From NCBI GenBank assembly GCA_037954235.1, contig JBBMOA010000021.1, positions 20,827,125-20,891,124 of the forward strand: a stretch of DNA of 64,000 nt, written 5' to 3'. Both the position numbers and the translations under genes were made by a program. The DNA comes from Aulostomus chinensis. Taxonomy: Eukaryota; Chordata; Actinopteri; Syngnathiformes; Aulostomidae. Under the pieces are notes generated by a model, which searched no databases, was not told the origin of the DNA, and worked only from the letters and a program-made list of their open reading frames with translations. Of this stretch, positions 47,743 to 61,600 are shown piece after piece. Position 1 is the stretch's first letter, and each line of letters begins with the position of its first letter.

Positions 47743-49197
47743 GAAACATTAACTTTTAAACCTCAAGAAAGAAAAGCAGGACAATGTTAAGTCTGTAAAT
47801 TCCTAGAAGCAGTGTTGATACAGGTGGAGGGTCTGTCACGTGACCTGCTCGCATCAAGGTGCAACATGGTGCGACGCCGGTGTACATTTAGCAGCGACAT
47901 CACTCACACACACAAGCGCAGCTTTGCACGGCCTGTTTCACAAGCACACCTAATCTACCCCCCCTAAACGCCTGTCGTTTTGGCCCTCCATTAAGCAGAG
48001 CGAGCGCTCGTTTAGCCAACAGAGTCTCGGCAGTCGGGGACACGGGCTGCCCACTCAGTCAGATCCAGCCGTATTAAATAAATAAGGAGCGCTCTTGAGT
48101 GTAAATTATTCATTTAACACGCCTTATCCTCTTCCAACAACCTTGTTAGAGCAACTCAGGAGTGGAGAGGGGTGTGTGTGAGGGTGTGTGTGTGTGCGCA
48201 CGGGGGGAGCAGAGGGAAGAGGCAGACACTGCAGCTCATGTGCGACTCAGCAGAACCTGTGGTGCATCTCTAAGCTCTCTGGGCGTTCAGTCATAGGGGG
48301 GCTAATTCGGCCTGACACCTCCTTTGTTTCAGGCAGGAAAGAGCTGCATACACACAGCTACACACTTGCTCACATGAGCACACACTTGAGCACACACCAA
48401 CATGCACAAACTTAGAGAGAAAAGAGCATGAGAAAGGAATTTTCGTGCATATTCATAGAATAATCATTCTAGGCGTCCAGATAAATTATTGAGGAACGGG
48501 AGAGCAGGACACGCGATGCTGGGACGCTGCGACGGCTGAACTCAAATCAGGAAATGCAGCAGGTCATCGGCGACTCTAAACAAGCCGATTCTGTCGAGGC
48601 CGGATGAGACGCACGTGAAAATGCTCAGCCTTGTAGAAACAGAACACAGTTCTGGGTTTAACTGATGGTTTGGACCAGAGCCAGTTTGCAGCTGCACTAT
48701 GGAGAGGTCGTGTTCAGGGTAAAGTCCCAGGTAACTTTATTGATAACCTCTGACCTTTACACCGAGCTGCACACTAATCGTGATTAGCTTGGTGTGTGAA
48801 GGGAATATAATGTGAGGATTTTGGGTAACGCATTACCTGCTACTCTCTGAGCTCTGCTTCACTGTGACAGCAACTTGTAGAGAAGAAATTTTAACAGGGA
48901 AGTGAGTCATATTTTGTCCCATTAGCAGAAACCCCAGTCCAGAGTGACTGGTGCCGGTGCTCTCTAGCCGCTGAGTAGCGGTGAGGGTTCTTGCCGACAG
49001 TCCCAGGACAAACCCGGCACCGTCTGGACCTGCTCCTCGCTCATTCTCGGTGCCTAATTCCAGCGTTGAGCCCCAGAGCGGGAGGTTGTTAAGTCAACTC
49101 TGACAGCGCTCATTACCAGCCTCTACGCTCTGAATTAGAGTTAACAGGCTTTGGCCCAGGCAGAGACCGGCTAGACCCGACTGCTGCAATGGGATCA

Positions 49198-49199
<2 letters not shown>

Positions 49200-49232
<33 letters not shown>

Positions 49233-49266
49233 CAAAAGAGAGAGAGCGAGAGAGAGAGAGAGCGAG
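49200..49266 (+). repeat. (TG)n-(CG)-(GA)n compound microsatellite
   Basis: About 13 TG units, then GCGCGCGC, then interrupted GA units. Alternating purine-pyrimidine sequence of this kind can adopt Z-DNA, as a general property. Confidence 0.9.
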
Positions 49267-52200
49267 CTGGGAGTCAATCACAAAACGCTTTCATTTCCAA
49301 ATCACACCCTGAGGTCTTTGTACATTACAGACACTCTGATACTGAATGGACAATGACACTCGCAGCTTATTTTCTATTTTAACACCCAAACTCCTCCGTC
49401 TGAGGGCTGATCGCTGCATCCTGCAGACAAAACACTTCGGTTCCACAACTCCTGCCGCCGGCCAGGATTTCTGTTTTAGTATAAGCTGCTTTCCCAACGC
49501 GTGGTGCCATTTCAGTTCGTCTTGTTTGGTTTAAAACGGGGATAAATTTGCAGAAACCTGCTACGGTTTTACCGAATCACCTCCATCAAAGTGAGCTGAG
49601 CTGACAGCACCAGGTCCAGACCATGAGACCATGAGACCCAGAGAAACACCACTCACCGCAACGCTTCGGTCTCAGAAGCACTCCTACACTGAGACAACAA
49701 AAGTGCACCGTGCTAATAAAACTGTCGGACAGTTACGACGCTGAGCAGGAATATTAATTCAGTCATGGAGGGAACTGTTGAATGGGCGGAAGTGACACGG
49801 AACCCTAGAGCAAAGGGTGCGTTCACAGAGGTGGCTGTTTGGTACCTGATGCTGTCCAACGGACTTCACAACAGGATTATTGGACTGTGACTCCGGGATG
49901 ATTAAACTGTCAGATTACACGCAAGAATCAGACAACTGTGCTGAATGGACGTGGTGGGAATATCGTGGTTCTCACACGACGCCTGAAAGAAAACACTACA
50001 ATTGTGGGACCGAACTTGAGGGACTTGGGATTGTTTGGGAAGTACTTTTGTTCCGTGTTATAACTCCTTGCATTGTTTGCTGGCCAGGTTGGAAACTTTG
50101 ATTGCTGATCATTTATTGTTGATTTCTAAAACAGTTGAAGTTTCATTCATAAATCGGTGCACAAACATGCAGACTGCACCTTGACTTGTTGAGCAGATCT
50201 GTTTTCAAGGTTGCAGTCGAACACTGGATGGTTGAAAACAAGTCTTCTAACGTCTCCATCAACTCTACATTGCATTCTCCTGCTCATCTGAGTCCAGACA
50301 GGGTCAAAGCTCGACTGGAAACGTCACAAACAAGGTGCTTTTTCCATATTCTTATATTTTGGGGAGAATGAGAAGGACAAAAGTGTGAGGTGTCCCACAG
50401 CTGCAGCACTGCAACCTAAATTAGCCAAGACCACATGAAACATTGTCGTCTCTATTCCAGGCCGGGGCGGGAAAATTACAACCCTTCCCTCGCTACTCTA
50501 GCATTAAACCTCAATTAGTGCACGACTTCAGAGATGATGTCATCTCTGAGGGACGCAACAGCCCTGAAAATAAGAGGTACCGCTCTTTGCAGGCAGATTC
50601 ACAGCAGAGTCTCCTAAAACCTTGCAGTCCTCCTCCTTGTGGATCAGCAGCAGAGAACTTTAGGATACGTTCTCCAAATGTGGCTTGGAAAAACATAAAC
50701 ATGGGAACTTGCGGCCTGGTTTGGCTAAATTTACCAAGAATTTTAATCCTGAGTCGTGACTGGAGTTTTCCCAGGAGAAGGGAGGTCAGAGAGGTAGGAC
50801 AAGAAAAACTCCTGTTTGACCTCTTGTGACCTCACAGGAGACAGGGGAGGAGGAAGAGGAGGGTGAGGAGGTTGAGAAGGGTGAGGGGCCTGGCTCTCCT
50901 CCTAACACTGACACAAACCAGCTCTGTTACACAGTAAATGCACATTATTGTACGCCGAGCAGATTTTGCTCACTCCTGCAGACTGAGCCGGTGACAATGT
51001 GGGGTTGTGGCCCATAATTTCCATAAATGCAGCATCACTCTGCGGGGACAGGAGCCGAGCCTCCCAGAGGACTGTTGTCTTATCACAAATGCACTGTAAC
51101 TGAATAATTGGGGGAGTAATCTTGTCAGAGCAGAGATGCAACTGGTTCTTAATGAGTAAAACGTGTATTCTGAAGGTCGTCTTCGGACTACGTCAGCACC
51201 ATGTGTGCTGGATAACCAGGGAGGCAGATCGCAAAACCAGACAATCTTAGAGCTACCTGAACGCGACTCAAAACCCTGGACCTGACGGGCCATGGAGGCC
51301 ATTCATAGATGCTGCGCCTGAGCAGAACTGGGACGCGGTTCACCACAGTTCACCATCGTTGATCAAAGCTATAGCCGATGCTTTGGGGGAAAAGCTAAAT
51401 CACTTTTTTATTCCCTCTCGTGTTTCAATGCTACGAAACTAAAGCCTGAAGAGGGTTCGCTTGGCTTAGCTTAGCATTAGCAACCAAAAGAAAACAGCTA
51501 GGCTTGGTGCAATAACATGCTAGCCGAGACCTCTACAGCTCTCCTTTGCAAACCCAAACCATCAGAACTAAAGGTTGGGATTCTGTACTGAGTTATGGAC
51601 CTGCTGGGGTTTCGTGTCCCTGGGGGGCCACCAGGCAACATTCTGAAGGGTTTGAGACAACCAGCTCCAACATGCTAATCTGAGAATCTGTACACATTTA
51701 TCGAGAATGGAAAGAAAGCATGCATCCCTAACAACAACCATCCCTAATGAGAGAGGATTTGACTATTTAATATTATTGACTTCTCGCTAACCACTCCAGT
51801 CAGTGCTGGTACCGGCAGTGATGGTTGAGGCTTACCAGGCCGGCCTCATTATCCAAAACCGTCGTTTGTCAGGTTTGTTCTGAAGTCGTGTAAACGTACT
51901 GCGTGAGATACCCAGACCTTAGCAGATATAAGACCTAACAGTAACAATCTGGACGGATCCGTTTAACGTTCGCCAAGGTTCAAACAGAACCTGGACGCAT
52001 CCTTCCGGGCTTGGGGAGGGCCGATGGCTGCAGGGCTGCTGTTCCTCCGCGGTGCACAAAGAGGGAGCGACTCGTACCTTCTCCTCTTCGTACCAGAGAG
52101 TGCTTCCCCACACGGTGTGAATTATGCATCTCAGCTCACAGCAACTTCTTCCCAGTTACACCAGCAAGCTGCCCGAGGACCACTGGTTGGTACACCTCCA

Positions 52201-53037
52201 CCTGAGGAGACGGATCGTCTGAGATCTTCAAAGAGCAGTCAATCACACCATAGATCGTTAGTACCACCCAGTGGGTTTACACAACTTTCACTCCGTCTCT
52301 CACAGGTGCAGAGAAAGGGGATGGGGCCCACATTTCTCAGAAAGTGGAACAGATTTTTTTTTTTTAGAGCCAAGCTCCAACAAAAACTTTGAGCAGGGGT
52401 TGGGGGGTGGGGGTGCTGGGGTTGAGATCAAAAGCCTGCAAGTTTCTGGTGAGCGGACCCAATCAGCCGAGAGGGCCAAGGAGAGGAGGAGAGACATGCG
52501 CTTCCCTTTTAAATTGATCCCACTGAGACCCTCAAGGTTCCCCTCGCAGGACTCGCAGAAAAGTGATAAAAATCTGGCCCTGTGGATCTGACGAGGAACT
52601 GGGAGGAGAGAGGCGAAGAAGAAAGACTGTTTCGGGGGGTGGGAGACACAGAAAGAACAGAGAGGAACTGAAGGGGGAGAGCAGCCAGTTGAGGCAGATC
52701 AAGAGAGATGAGGGAGACGAGAGGGTGGGCTCGTTCTCCAAGGGGGCATCCAGGCGCCGCTGCATGCCAGCAACCAGCCGGAGCAGAGAGGACGGCTGCT
52801 ATCAGCTATCAAACCTGTGTTACACGTCTGATGATGTGCTCAACCAATCAACTGCTGGTGTGTCTTTATTCTGCCCAGGTCTTGGCAGCTGAGACTGAGG
52901 ATCGTTTCAAGCTGGCCTGAGATCAGACTCTGGACGCAGCCGGTGTCCTTATCCTCAGCATGGTGGGCCTCAAAGGAACAAACGCTATCAGAGCAACACA
53001 GAGACCCTGCAGCCTGCCAGACACCGCAGACCTGCCA

Positions 53038-53038
<1 letters not shown>

Positions 53039-53073
<35 letters not shown>

Positions 53074-53094
53074 CACTGTGTGTGTGTGGGGGGG
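53039..53094 (+). repeat. CA/GT inverted microsatellite
   Basis: About 16 CA units, a short AACCACT spacer, then TGTGTGTGTGTG and a G-run. The two arms are complementary over about 11 bp. Confidence 0.88.
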
Positions 53095-53939
53095 GTTCTT
53101 TTCAATTCCATGAATGTATTTTACGGTCACCATAGTTCCACCATCATTAAAGAGAGAGAATCCAGTGATAAATCCATCCTGGGATGTCAAACATGATGTC
53201 CAAATGAAAAAACCATTATCTGCAAATCATATTTCTGTTCCGTGAGCTTTCATTTCCTGCTGGTTTGTTATTGTTTGTCTTAACCTGACGAGGGAAGCAG
53301 TTTGGTTTCCATGAGAGGAGTTACAGCAAAATGGATGCAACGTCATCCGCCAAATAACAGGAAAGCCTCATCTCGTCCAATTAAAGAGCAGAACATCTTT
53401 GATGTTCAGTCTCGTGAGGGAAGTTTATGTTAAAAATGATCGGAACGATTGAACACAAAGATACTTCAAACAAAAAGGGACCATGGTTTTTTTTGTTTAA
53501 TTCATGAACTAAAACTCTTCCTACTTTTACAAGAGGAAGCTGGTTGGTGCATCACTGGCTTGTTTCCCAGCGAGTCAAAACAAGCAGTCGGATTTTTGAG
53601 AGTCAAAACTCTCCAACTCTTAAAATACATCGGATTTATTTAGATTTATTTATGTTAATGTGTGATGGAAATCCACCTCCAACCCTAGAACCATTTCTAA
53701 ATACTCAGTGAAGAACAGCACAATTTCCAAAAACTGTAATTATTTTGACTGAACCTGCCATTGTGGTATTCGAAGGAATATTAGTTTTAATATAATTTCC
53801 CCTGATTTTCATTAAAAATCCCCATAAAATGATAATGGTGACATTCTATTGGGATCTGGATCAAGTAAAGATCAGAACATCCCTGCAACACCACACTATC
53901 TAATATGAAATAGTACTTAGACACAACTAGACTTCGACA

Positions 53940-54260
53940 AATACTGACACATACAAAACTAAGTTCTTGATTCAAAGGTTACGGTAGCGGCAGGGGAAGG
54001 TGAGGCAGCTCTCGGCTGTTGAAGCGGTCCAGCGGTCTGTGGTTAGCACGACTTTCTCAGCTGCGACCAGCTTCTTTAATGGCTCCTGCCTTCGTTCTTC
54101 GTGGCGGGTTTGGACGGGTCTGGCGCCGTCGCTCGGGGGAATGAATGCTTCATTCTGGTTTGCCCTCAAAGATGCTAATGAGCAGCAGTTCCGCCTCAGT
54201 GAACTGGTCCCCTACCAGACTTGGCCGTGACCTCGTCATGGTTCCGTGGGCAGTAGCAGC
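53940..54260 (-). pseudogene. hAT-type transposase remnant
   Basis: Minus-strand translation of 53972-54169 contains EKVVLTTDRWTASTAES followed by LTFPC, matching the L-TTD-WTS---ESY-T signature of hAT and ZBED-like transposases around the first catalytic aspartate region. The tryptophan and the TTD triplet are intact. The frame ends at a stop soon after, and no BED finger, C-terminal dimerisation domain or terminal inverted repeats are visible, so only about 200-300 bp survive. It is a decayed fragment with no sign of domestication. Confidence 0.55.
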
Positions 54261-56803
54261 TAGCAGGGAGCAGAGTACTTCCGTTTCCTCCAGCAGCTCC
54301 TAAAACTAGTCAAATATTGCCCCCTGATGGTCACTGCTCCAAAAAACTGAAGTGACACTGCGCAACGCAGCCTCCTGAGATTGACGAAATTTCTAGCCAT
54401 TTCCAAAATTCGTAATCAATTATCAATGAAAAGTGCCCATCCTTTAACTCGGCGTTTGTGTCACAGTGCTTATATCAGTGTCCACAGAAGCCTCGAAGCT
54501 CTTAGCGAACCACACGCTGGGTCCAATAAACATTCATAACCTCCTGAAACAGAAGGGAGTCGTATCTGGACGGTTCCCGCTCCGATACAAAGTTTTCTTT
54601 TGTCCTCTTTCAACTTCCCTCATCATATGTAGACAAGTGCATGGATGTGGGCAATTATTCCAGTTTGTACTATGCAAACAAGCAAAAGATGGAAGGCAGT
54701 GGGATGCAGGCGGGAGGATGCTGTAACAGGTGGCACCTTTGGCTCGCCGTGGTCAAACAGCACGGATACAAGGTAGCGTGTTTGAAGCATACTGAAGCCT
54801 CTACACGGGGCAAGAAGAGGAGGAGGCAGGTGGGAGGTGAAATCAGAGGGAGCTGCAACACCAAAAGCATCAGTCTCTGCCTGCAGCAGGCAGCATTCCT
54901 CTACACATCAGACACGGGAGGCAGGTCAGAGGCAGGCTGAGAGGAGGTGAAGAAAACACCGCTGTTTGTGTTGCAATTCTGTCAGAGATAGGATATGAAA
55001 ACAGCACAGCAGGCTAATTCTGCATTAATCCCCAAGACTAGACACTAAATTTAAACTAACATTTTCCATTGTTCTCAAATATTTGATCATCAGATAGTCT
55101 GGCAGCACATTACTCAGCTGTGAGACCGGCAGCAGTTAAGCAGCCGCGCTGTGATGGATAGCGGCGCACTGCATGAATAACTTACAGCCTAATAAATAAG
55201 CAGATCTCTACTAATATCATTAAAGCAGCGTTGGGACGGACACACCCTCCTGTCCCTGCGCGCCCCGTCCGCCAGCCACGCTCGTCCCTCTATGACAAAC
55301 GCCCTAAATCCACCAAACTATTCAACATCAACTATTTGACATTTCATTCAGCTGACTCTCCAGACGGAGCCATTTATTTAATTAGCTGAAAAAAAATTGG
55401 CAGGAGAGGCAAATTCAAAGTTACGTGACCGAGGCTCAGTTGCCACAGATAACCTTTTGGGGGGACTTAGTGTGGCCAATTGATTGCTCAGAGCGCAGAC
55501 TCATCGCGAGTGCTAATTTTCAGAAGCAGCACACGGTGGAGCAGGGAAATAAGAGGCTCTATTTATAACAGAGAGAAACAGGAGAGGGGGATTAGCTTGT
55601 CATTAGAATAAAGGGTGGAGAAGAAGAATCAATTTCAGGGTTTAAAAAGCTGACAAATACAGTTCGCTTCTTCCTTCTCTCCCTTCTCCTTTGCCTCAGA
55701 GCTCACCTCTTGACAGAGCAGCCTAGGAGCTACCAGAGCAGGAGCTCCCGAGGAGGCAAGCGGGTCTCGAGCTATGCAGGCCTCCTTATGAGTTTTCTCC
55801 TCACCTGTAGTTGGGACAGTTTATCTAAAAATAAAAATGACCTAATGTTGGTCATTTCTGTTTTAAGAAACCCAGTAACTGAAACAAAGAAGACCACGTT
55901 CCTGCTACATGAACGAGGAGTCAATCTACATCGAGCTTTATTTCGATATCTGAAGGTCTCTTCATAGAAAGTTCAGACAGCCAATCAAGGCAAGGTAGCT
56001 GCAGGGTTGTGAGCATTTCTCGAAGGGAGGGAACCCAAACCGTCGCAATGGCTTGAGTACGCTTACGTCCTGCGCCATACGAGCCTGATCTTTGATCGGG
56101 AATCCCGCAGATCAGATTATACACGTCTGCACCTCCAGCTGTACGCTCTCGACTAAGGGTCTGGCCACCTATCAGGTCAGCTGAAGGTAAATCACATGAA
56201 ATAATAGCCACTTTTAGCCAGTTCAGTGCTGTAATCCTCCCCAGTTCCCCAGGATTGTTTACCAAGCCACAAGCTAACAGTAGTTACATGTTGCTAACCG
56301 CGAGGCGACGCAGTGTACGAACCTGCTTCACGAACCACAAGGTTGCAAATCGATTGTATAAAATCCCCCTGTTCATGCCGTCAGAAAGCAAATCCTGACA
56401 GTGGTTCCAGTTCTCAATCTGCTTTTCAGCTGAAACCTGCCAAGCAGGAGCACAGCACCTACTGCTGAAATGGTACAGTCCTCTCACCCACAACCTGGCA
56501 GCGTTTGGTTTTGTTGTTTCCATAACTGTCAGTCCACCTAGTCTCACTCCCGTCATGCAGAATGGAAAATACCTTGAAAATACCAGATTTCCCAGCATGC
56601 CTTTGGGAGTTTGATGAGGAAGGAAGCTTTGGGGCTGCTTATCAGGCTCAACCTGTCATAGAGCCCAACCTGCCTGCTGCAGCACCGTCCCCTCACCCCC
56701 TGACCCAGACCATCACATGCCCTACCCAGGGGCAAGTCTTGGGACAGGAACCACACAGGAAACGGTGCAACTTCACACCAACAGGAACATACCCGGAAGC
56801 TCT
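54261..56803. other. Gene-free stretch with possible conserved non-coding block
   Basis: No exon recognised. The part from about 55000 to 55680 is AT-rich, unique and contains runs of ATTA/TAAT cores (for example ATTTAATTAGCTG near 55376), a texture common to developmental enhancers. This is impression only. Confidence 0.4.
54319..54330 (-). promoter_or_regulatory. CTCF-like core motif (weak candidate)
   Basis: Minus-strand CCATCAGGGGGC, preceded by GCAGTGA and followed by AATA, matches 11 of 12 core positions of CTCF and the usual flanking preference. It is next to the hAT remnant. Unproven. Confidence 0.3.
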
Positions 56804-56847
56804 CTCACTCACACACACACACACCCTTGTGTGTGTGTGTGAGTGAG
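56804..56847. repeat. Perfect 19-bp inverted repeat with 6-nt loop
   Basis: CTCACTCACACACACACAC at 56804-56822 and its exact complement at 56829-56847, separated by ACCCTT. The arms include non-repeat bases (CTCACT/AGTGAG) as well as CA/GT, so the symmetry extends beyond simple microsatellite text. Confidence 0.93.
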
Positions 56848-58614
56848 GTGATTGGCCGAGTGGAGGCAGAGGTTTCGGCCCAGGACGGAGCACATATAGA
56901 GGCAATGGAGGAGGGATTAGTGTTAACCAGATAGCCAAGCAATGGTGGCTGCTGCCAAACCTGGTCATGCTACTGATACAGCAGTTGGAAATCACGTCCA
57001 ATTAATACCTTATAAAAGATAACAACAGTGGACCCTTCAATCCACATATAGAGCACTTAACAGCATGCAAGGAGGAAGCGTACTGTGGTAATTTGTCTTG
57101 TCTGTGGAGCGCACTGACAGCCCCATTGATGCCGACATCTCTTTAACATGAGGTTAGTGGGTGTTTGGCCTCCCCTTCAGCCCTTTGTGAGCTGCAGAGC
57201 CTGGAAATGATTAGGCCTGGGAGGGCAATTAGCCTGAGCATCGCTGGGCTAAATATAGTCCAGTTTGGCCCAGCTCGGCTCCTGGGTCACATCCACAGCG
57301 TAGCCTCCACGCAAGCATGTTCACTCACTCTGGGTTTTCTTATGACTGATGCGAAGCCTCCGATGACTCATAAGAGATAACATAACTCGGCTGTCGATCA
57401 GGTGTCTCGAGAGCACAGGAGTGAGTGGGAAGGAAGCGTGGAAGGAGAAATAAAGGAAGCACATGTTAGCCTCTTCATCCAGAGACAATGAGCTGGAGAG
57501 GCTTACTCGTTTATTAATTCCATCACACGTTATAATCTGTCTACATGCTGGGCCCGGCTTTCTCACAATCACACCTCCAACAGTTGAATGCAGCCCTCTC
57601 TCACCAACACCGTCTCCAACATGCCATGGTTGGGAAAACAAGCTTTCCCACAGCCTGACACAAACTAAACGGAATGCAAAGAAAGAATGCTTTCCAGTCT
57701 CCCAGCTCTCTGCCCCTCCAGTCCCCGTATCTCCTGCCCCCTGTGGGAAAGAAAAAATTGTAAAGATTTTATCCTTAAAAACAGGAGGTTCGCCCACTCG
57801 TTCACCTGGGACAGCTGTTGGACAGCAGAGGCAAACTTAGAAGGTTATAAGAGCCTGGGAATGTTTAACATCAAGAAAGCAATCAGAACATAGCCGGCGC
57901 TCTGGGAATTGGACAGGAAATACGGAGAGTAACCCCTTCCTGCCTGAGAGGAAAGAAGAGGAAGTGATTTTGGTAATGTGATGCATTTCTACTGTAGCCT
58001 GAAACTGAGCGTGTTGATGACATTCAGAATCACTACTTTCAAAAGCTAAATCCCTGCATTTCACACCTCGGTGTCTCCTGAGCTGATCTGATGTGGAGCA
58101 GCTCTACAAGGCCATGTGTGAATGCGCAGGGTTTAATTAACGCGCCGGGACAAAAGTGCAGACCTCTAACTCGACATCCACGACTCAAATTTCCCTCCGT
58201 CACTGAAGCGATCAGGAGTGTCTTTCGGCAAAGTACCGAGAGTGAGGTGAAACATGAGAGGAAATGTTCTGGCTCTACACTGGGCTCAGCACAAATTGCA
58301 CAAGACAGCTCAGGAAACAGAGGTTTATTTTGTACTCTGAGCAGAGAACACTTATCACCTGTGAGTCCCGCTCACACAGACCCACTCCACGCTGCACGTC
58401 CTGAGCGCTGGCCACAGATCTGTGAGGCTCCTTGGAAAGAGAACCAAGATGAATCGAGGCCGAGATCCAAAGTTTGTTTTTAGGTTCTTGCATTTCGTTG
58501 CCGAGTATTTAGAGAAACTGATGTTGCAATGAAAAACACTGTAATTTATGAATAATTTATGAAAAACTGTGGCCACAGAAACAAAAGTTATATTTGATTG
58601 TGTGTAGCTACTGC
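56848..58614. other. Gene-free stretch
   Basis: Unique sequence. Open frames of up to 158 codons at 57.3-57.8 kb occur on both strands and show no domain. Confidence 0.5.
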
Positions 58615-58648
58615 CACACACACACACACACACACACCCACACCCACC

Positions 58649-58685
<37 letters not shown>

Positions 58686-58692
58686 CCCACCC
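58615..58692 (+). repeat. (CA)n microsatellite with CCC interruptions
   Basis: About 78 bp of CA with CCCACACCCACCCC in the middle and a C-rich end. Confidence 0.93.
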
Positions 58693-61600
58693 CACTGAAT
58701 CCTCTCAGCTCATGCCGGAGATGTTTTCCTTCTCAGTAATGTACAAATCAAAATGAACCGGAACCAAAAACCGTGACCTGAAAGATGCCGTACAAATCTA
58801 ACCATGTGCTGGCTGAACGGTTCCACCCCTGCCATCAACGTGAACTCAGCGAGTGCATCACTACTGAACGTTTCCACTGGGACCAATGGAAGAACAGGCC
58901 AAAATTCCTGGCAATACATTCAACAGCTGATAGTTCGAGGATGACCCAAGCGAGCAGGAACGCATCGTCTGGGAAGCGTTTGTGTCTGTAAATGCTTGTA
59001 CAACGATCGAGCCGAGTACTGTACACATGCCGATACTTCACCGGATGAGGACGCAACCACCGCTATTATCATTTAACTTCTGGCAACAAAGAGTCCTGAG
59101 GACAAAATGTCATTACAATCCAACAAAAACTGTCTCTCTAGCCGCTGACTTTTCATGCTGCTGCTCACGGGACAAAAATATTCTGCTTCAGGAAGAAGTT
59201 CAGAGAATAAGCAGCATTTAAAGAGAAACAAATGGTTGATGACAGCACAACCTAAACTCCACTACAGAAAGACCACCAGACTTCATCCCAGCCATAAATC
59301 CCATCCACGGTGCAGCCACTACACCAAGCTCCCTTCAAGCCCCACCATTACAGCCTTACGTATAGATATCCTTGCAGCTTGTAGCAGCAGAATAAAAGTG
59401 GAAAATACATCCATCATGGAGGGGCCACGCTGGCAGCGCGCAGCCATGATAAAACATTCTCTGGGCCCTGCCTATGAACTGTTTGTTAATCTATCATTTG
59501 CCACAAGAGGAATGAGATAACAATATGGCGTGGCTTCCAGCCAGCGTAGCGAGATCGAAGCGTGTCCTTGGACTGACATTATTTATTGAAATAAATTCAT
59601 TCACGCTGAAATATGTATAGCGAAAGCATTATGAACACAGCTTCTGAGGGAGCGCAGTTGGCTTTAACTCGCCGGAACGTTTGCTTGGTCTTTTCAACAG
59701 ATGTCCCTTGTGTGACACGCGGGGGGATAACGGAGAGGAAGAGGTCTGAACACTTTAATTTACGCCTTTCATGAATGAAAGGGATTTCCTTTTGATGGCC
59801 TATTTGAATGTATAGACGATTTAGAGTCCTTCTCTGAGCAGAGATTTCGATCTTAATTACTTGGTTAATTAGCTGTGATTCACAGGAGAAGCTTCGCCCT
59901 ATCCCGGCTCCCTCTGCACTGCTGAGGGGCTCCTCAGAATCTCCCACCCTCTCCCCCCTTTTAAAAGCCAATTCTGAGCTTGTGACACTGATTTGCAAGT
60001 CTGCCTTTGCTGAAGGTGGGGTTTTTTTCCTCAAATGTCAGCAAACCCCAGAGAGCTCCATCTCTCTGCCTCTCTCTCTCCCCCTCCTGCCTCCAGGAAG
60101 CAGCACAGATCCTCCTCCTTCTTTCCCTCCTCCCGGCTCCGCTCCGACTTATATCACACGGACGCATTCCACAGATTTATGTTTATCGTTTCCCAATGAC
60201 AGAGAGACAGCCGGCGTAACATCCTGCATGCTCCTTTCATCGCATGATAAATATGGCTCCCTCGCTCCGGGTGCCTCAACTTTAGCAGATCGATGGAGCA
60301 TTTAGCTAATCATAGAAGAAAGCCACTGTAGGAAGAAAACGGATTGCCATGTACGCAGTAGGTGAACTTGCTGGGCAAACAATGATGCTTTTCATTTGCT
60401 GGTGATGCTTCTCTCACCGGCTCGCAGGGCGTTATCACTCACTGTGGATGTTCTTGTGCTCGGCGCTGATTACCAGCCACGTACAGCTGTCAGTATCTCC
60501 AGCAGGCAGAACAGAACTTGAGCTAAAGTAGGAGTACTGGCACGCAGGCTAGCTTGAGAGCAGCAGGCCAACAGAAAGTAAAGGTAAGGTCCAGCTGAGG
60601 CAGCTGCTTGCCATTACTCTACCCCCCTCCCCCTCCCCCTCTGGCAGGAAATGAGCAATCAGTTAGCACTGACAGGTACATGCTGAACCACTGCTATCTC
60701 TCCTCTGAAACCAACCAAATAATGGATTACAGCAGTTTAGTGTTAACCTTAAGACTCTCAAGTATCTTTGCCAAGGTTCGTCAGTTCTATACCTTCCAGA
60801 CTGAAAGAGTATATTTTCATGAGTGGGATAAATCATGAGGTAATACTGCTGTGAGACACATTTACCTGGACTTTTCACGGCGGAGGAAGTACCGGGGCTG
60901 GCACCGGCACAGACTTCACACAGCATTTCTCCGGTGTGAAGTTACGACGGGAACACAACAGCCAACAAAGAGAGACCTCTCCTCCAACATGTGAGGTGCT
61001 TTTCTGCTTGTGAAAAGCAGTAATTTACAGGTCTCTGGTGAGCTGTAGAGGTCTTGGCGTGTCCAACTGGATCTGGAGTGTAACTGCAGACCTGCCTTGA
61101 TGCACTGTCAGGTCACGGTTACAAGGCCTGTTTGGTTGCTTGTAGCTCGGGGAGCATCAACAAGGTGCCAGTAGAAGCAAAGAGAAGAAAACTCTGCGTA
61201 CCGACTTTTGGAGTTCTGACATCGACTCGTCCTCCTGACTGACACAGAAACCCGTAGAGCTCGAGCTCACTGACGCTTCCATCAGTGTAAGCCAAGAAAG
61301 GGCTCGTGTTCCAACCCAACTGGATGCAAGTTGGGTCTTAATGGTGTCATGCAACTAAACAGTAACCTCCTCAGCTGGACTGGGTCATTTTCACCCTCTG
61401 GTGCCATTGCACACGTGCTGAGACGATCCGAGAGAGAGTTCCACGCTTCTGACATACCAGTGACACATCGCGTCACCACATCCTCCTCGTGACACGTCGC
61501 AGCCTCACACAACTGACATCAACCACTTCATCCTCCCGGAGCTCCAAGACACTGCCACCACTTTAATGAGATGACAACAGCAGGATCTTTCTCTGAGATG

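Larger units (their letters stand above)
47743..53939. other. Gene-free flank upstream of the candidate znf438 5' exon
   Basis: Unique sequence with a GT/GA compound repeat at 49200-49266 and a CA/GT hairpin at 53039-53094. No promoter, CpG island or further exon could be identified with confidence. A 73-codon frame at 49880-50101 is unremarkable. Confidence 0.45.
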
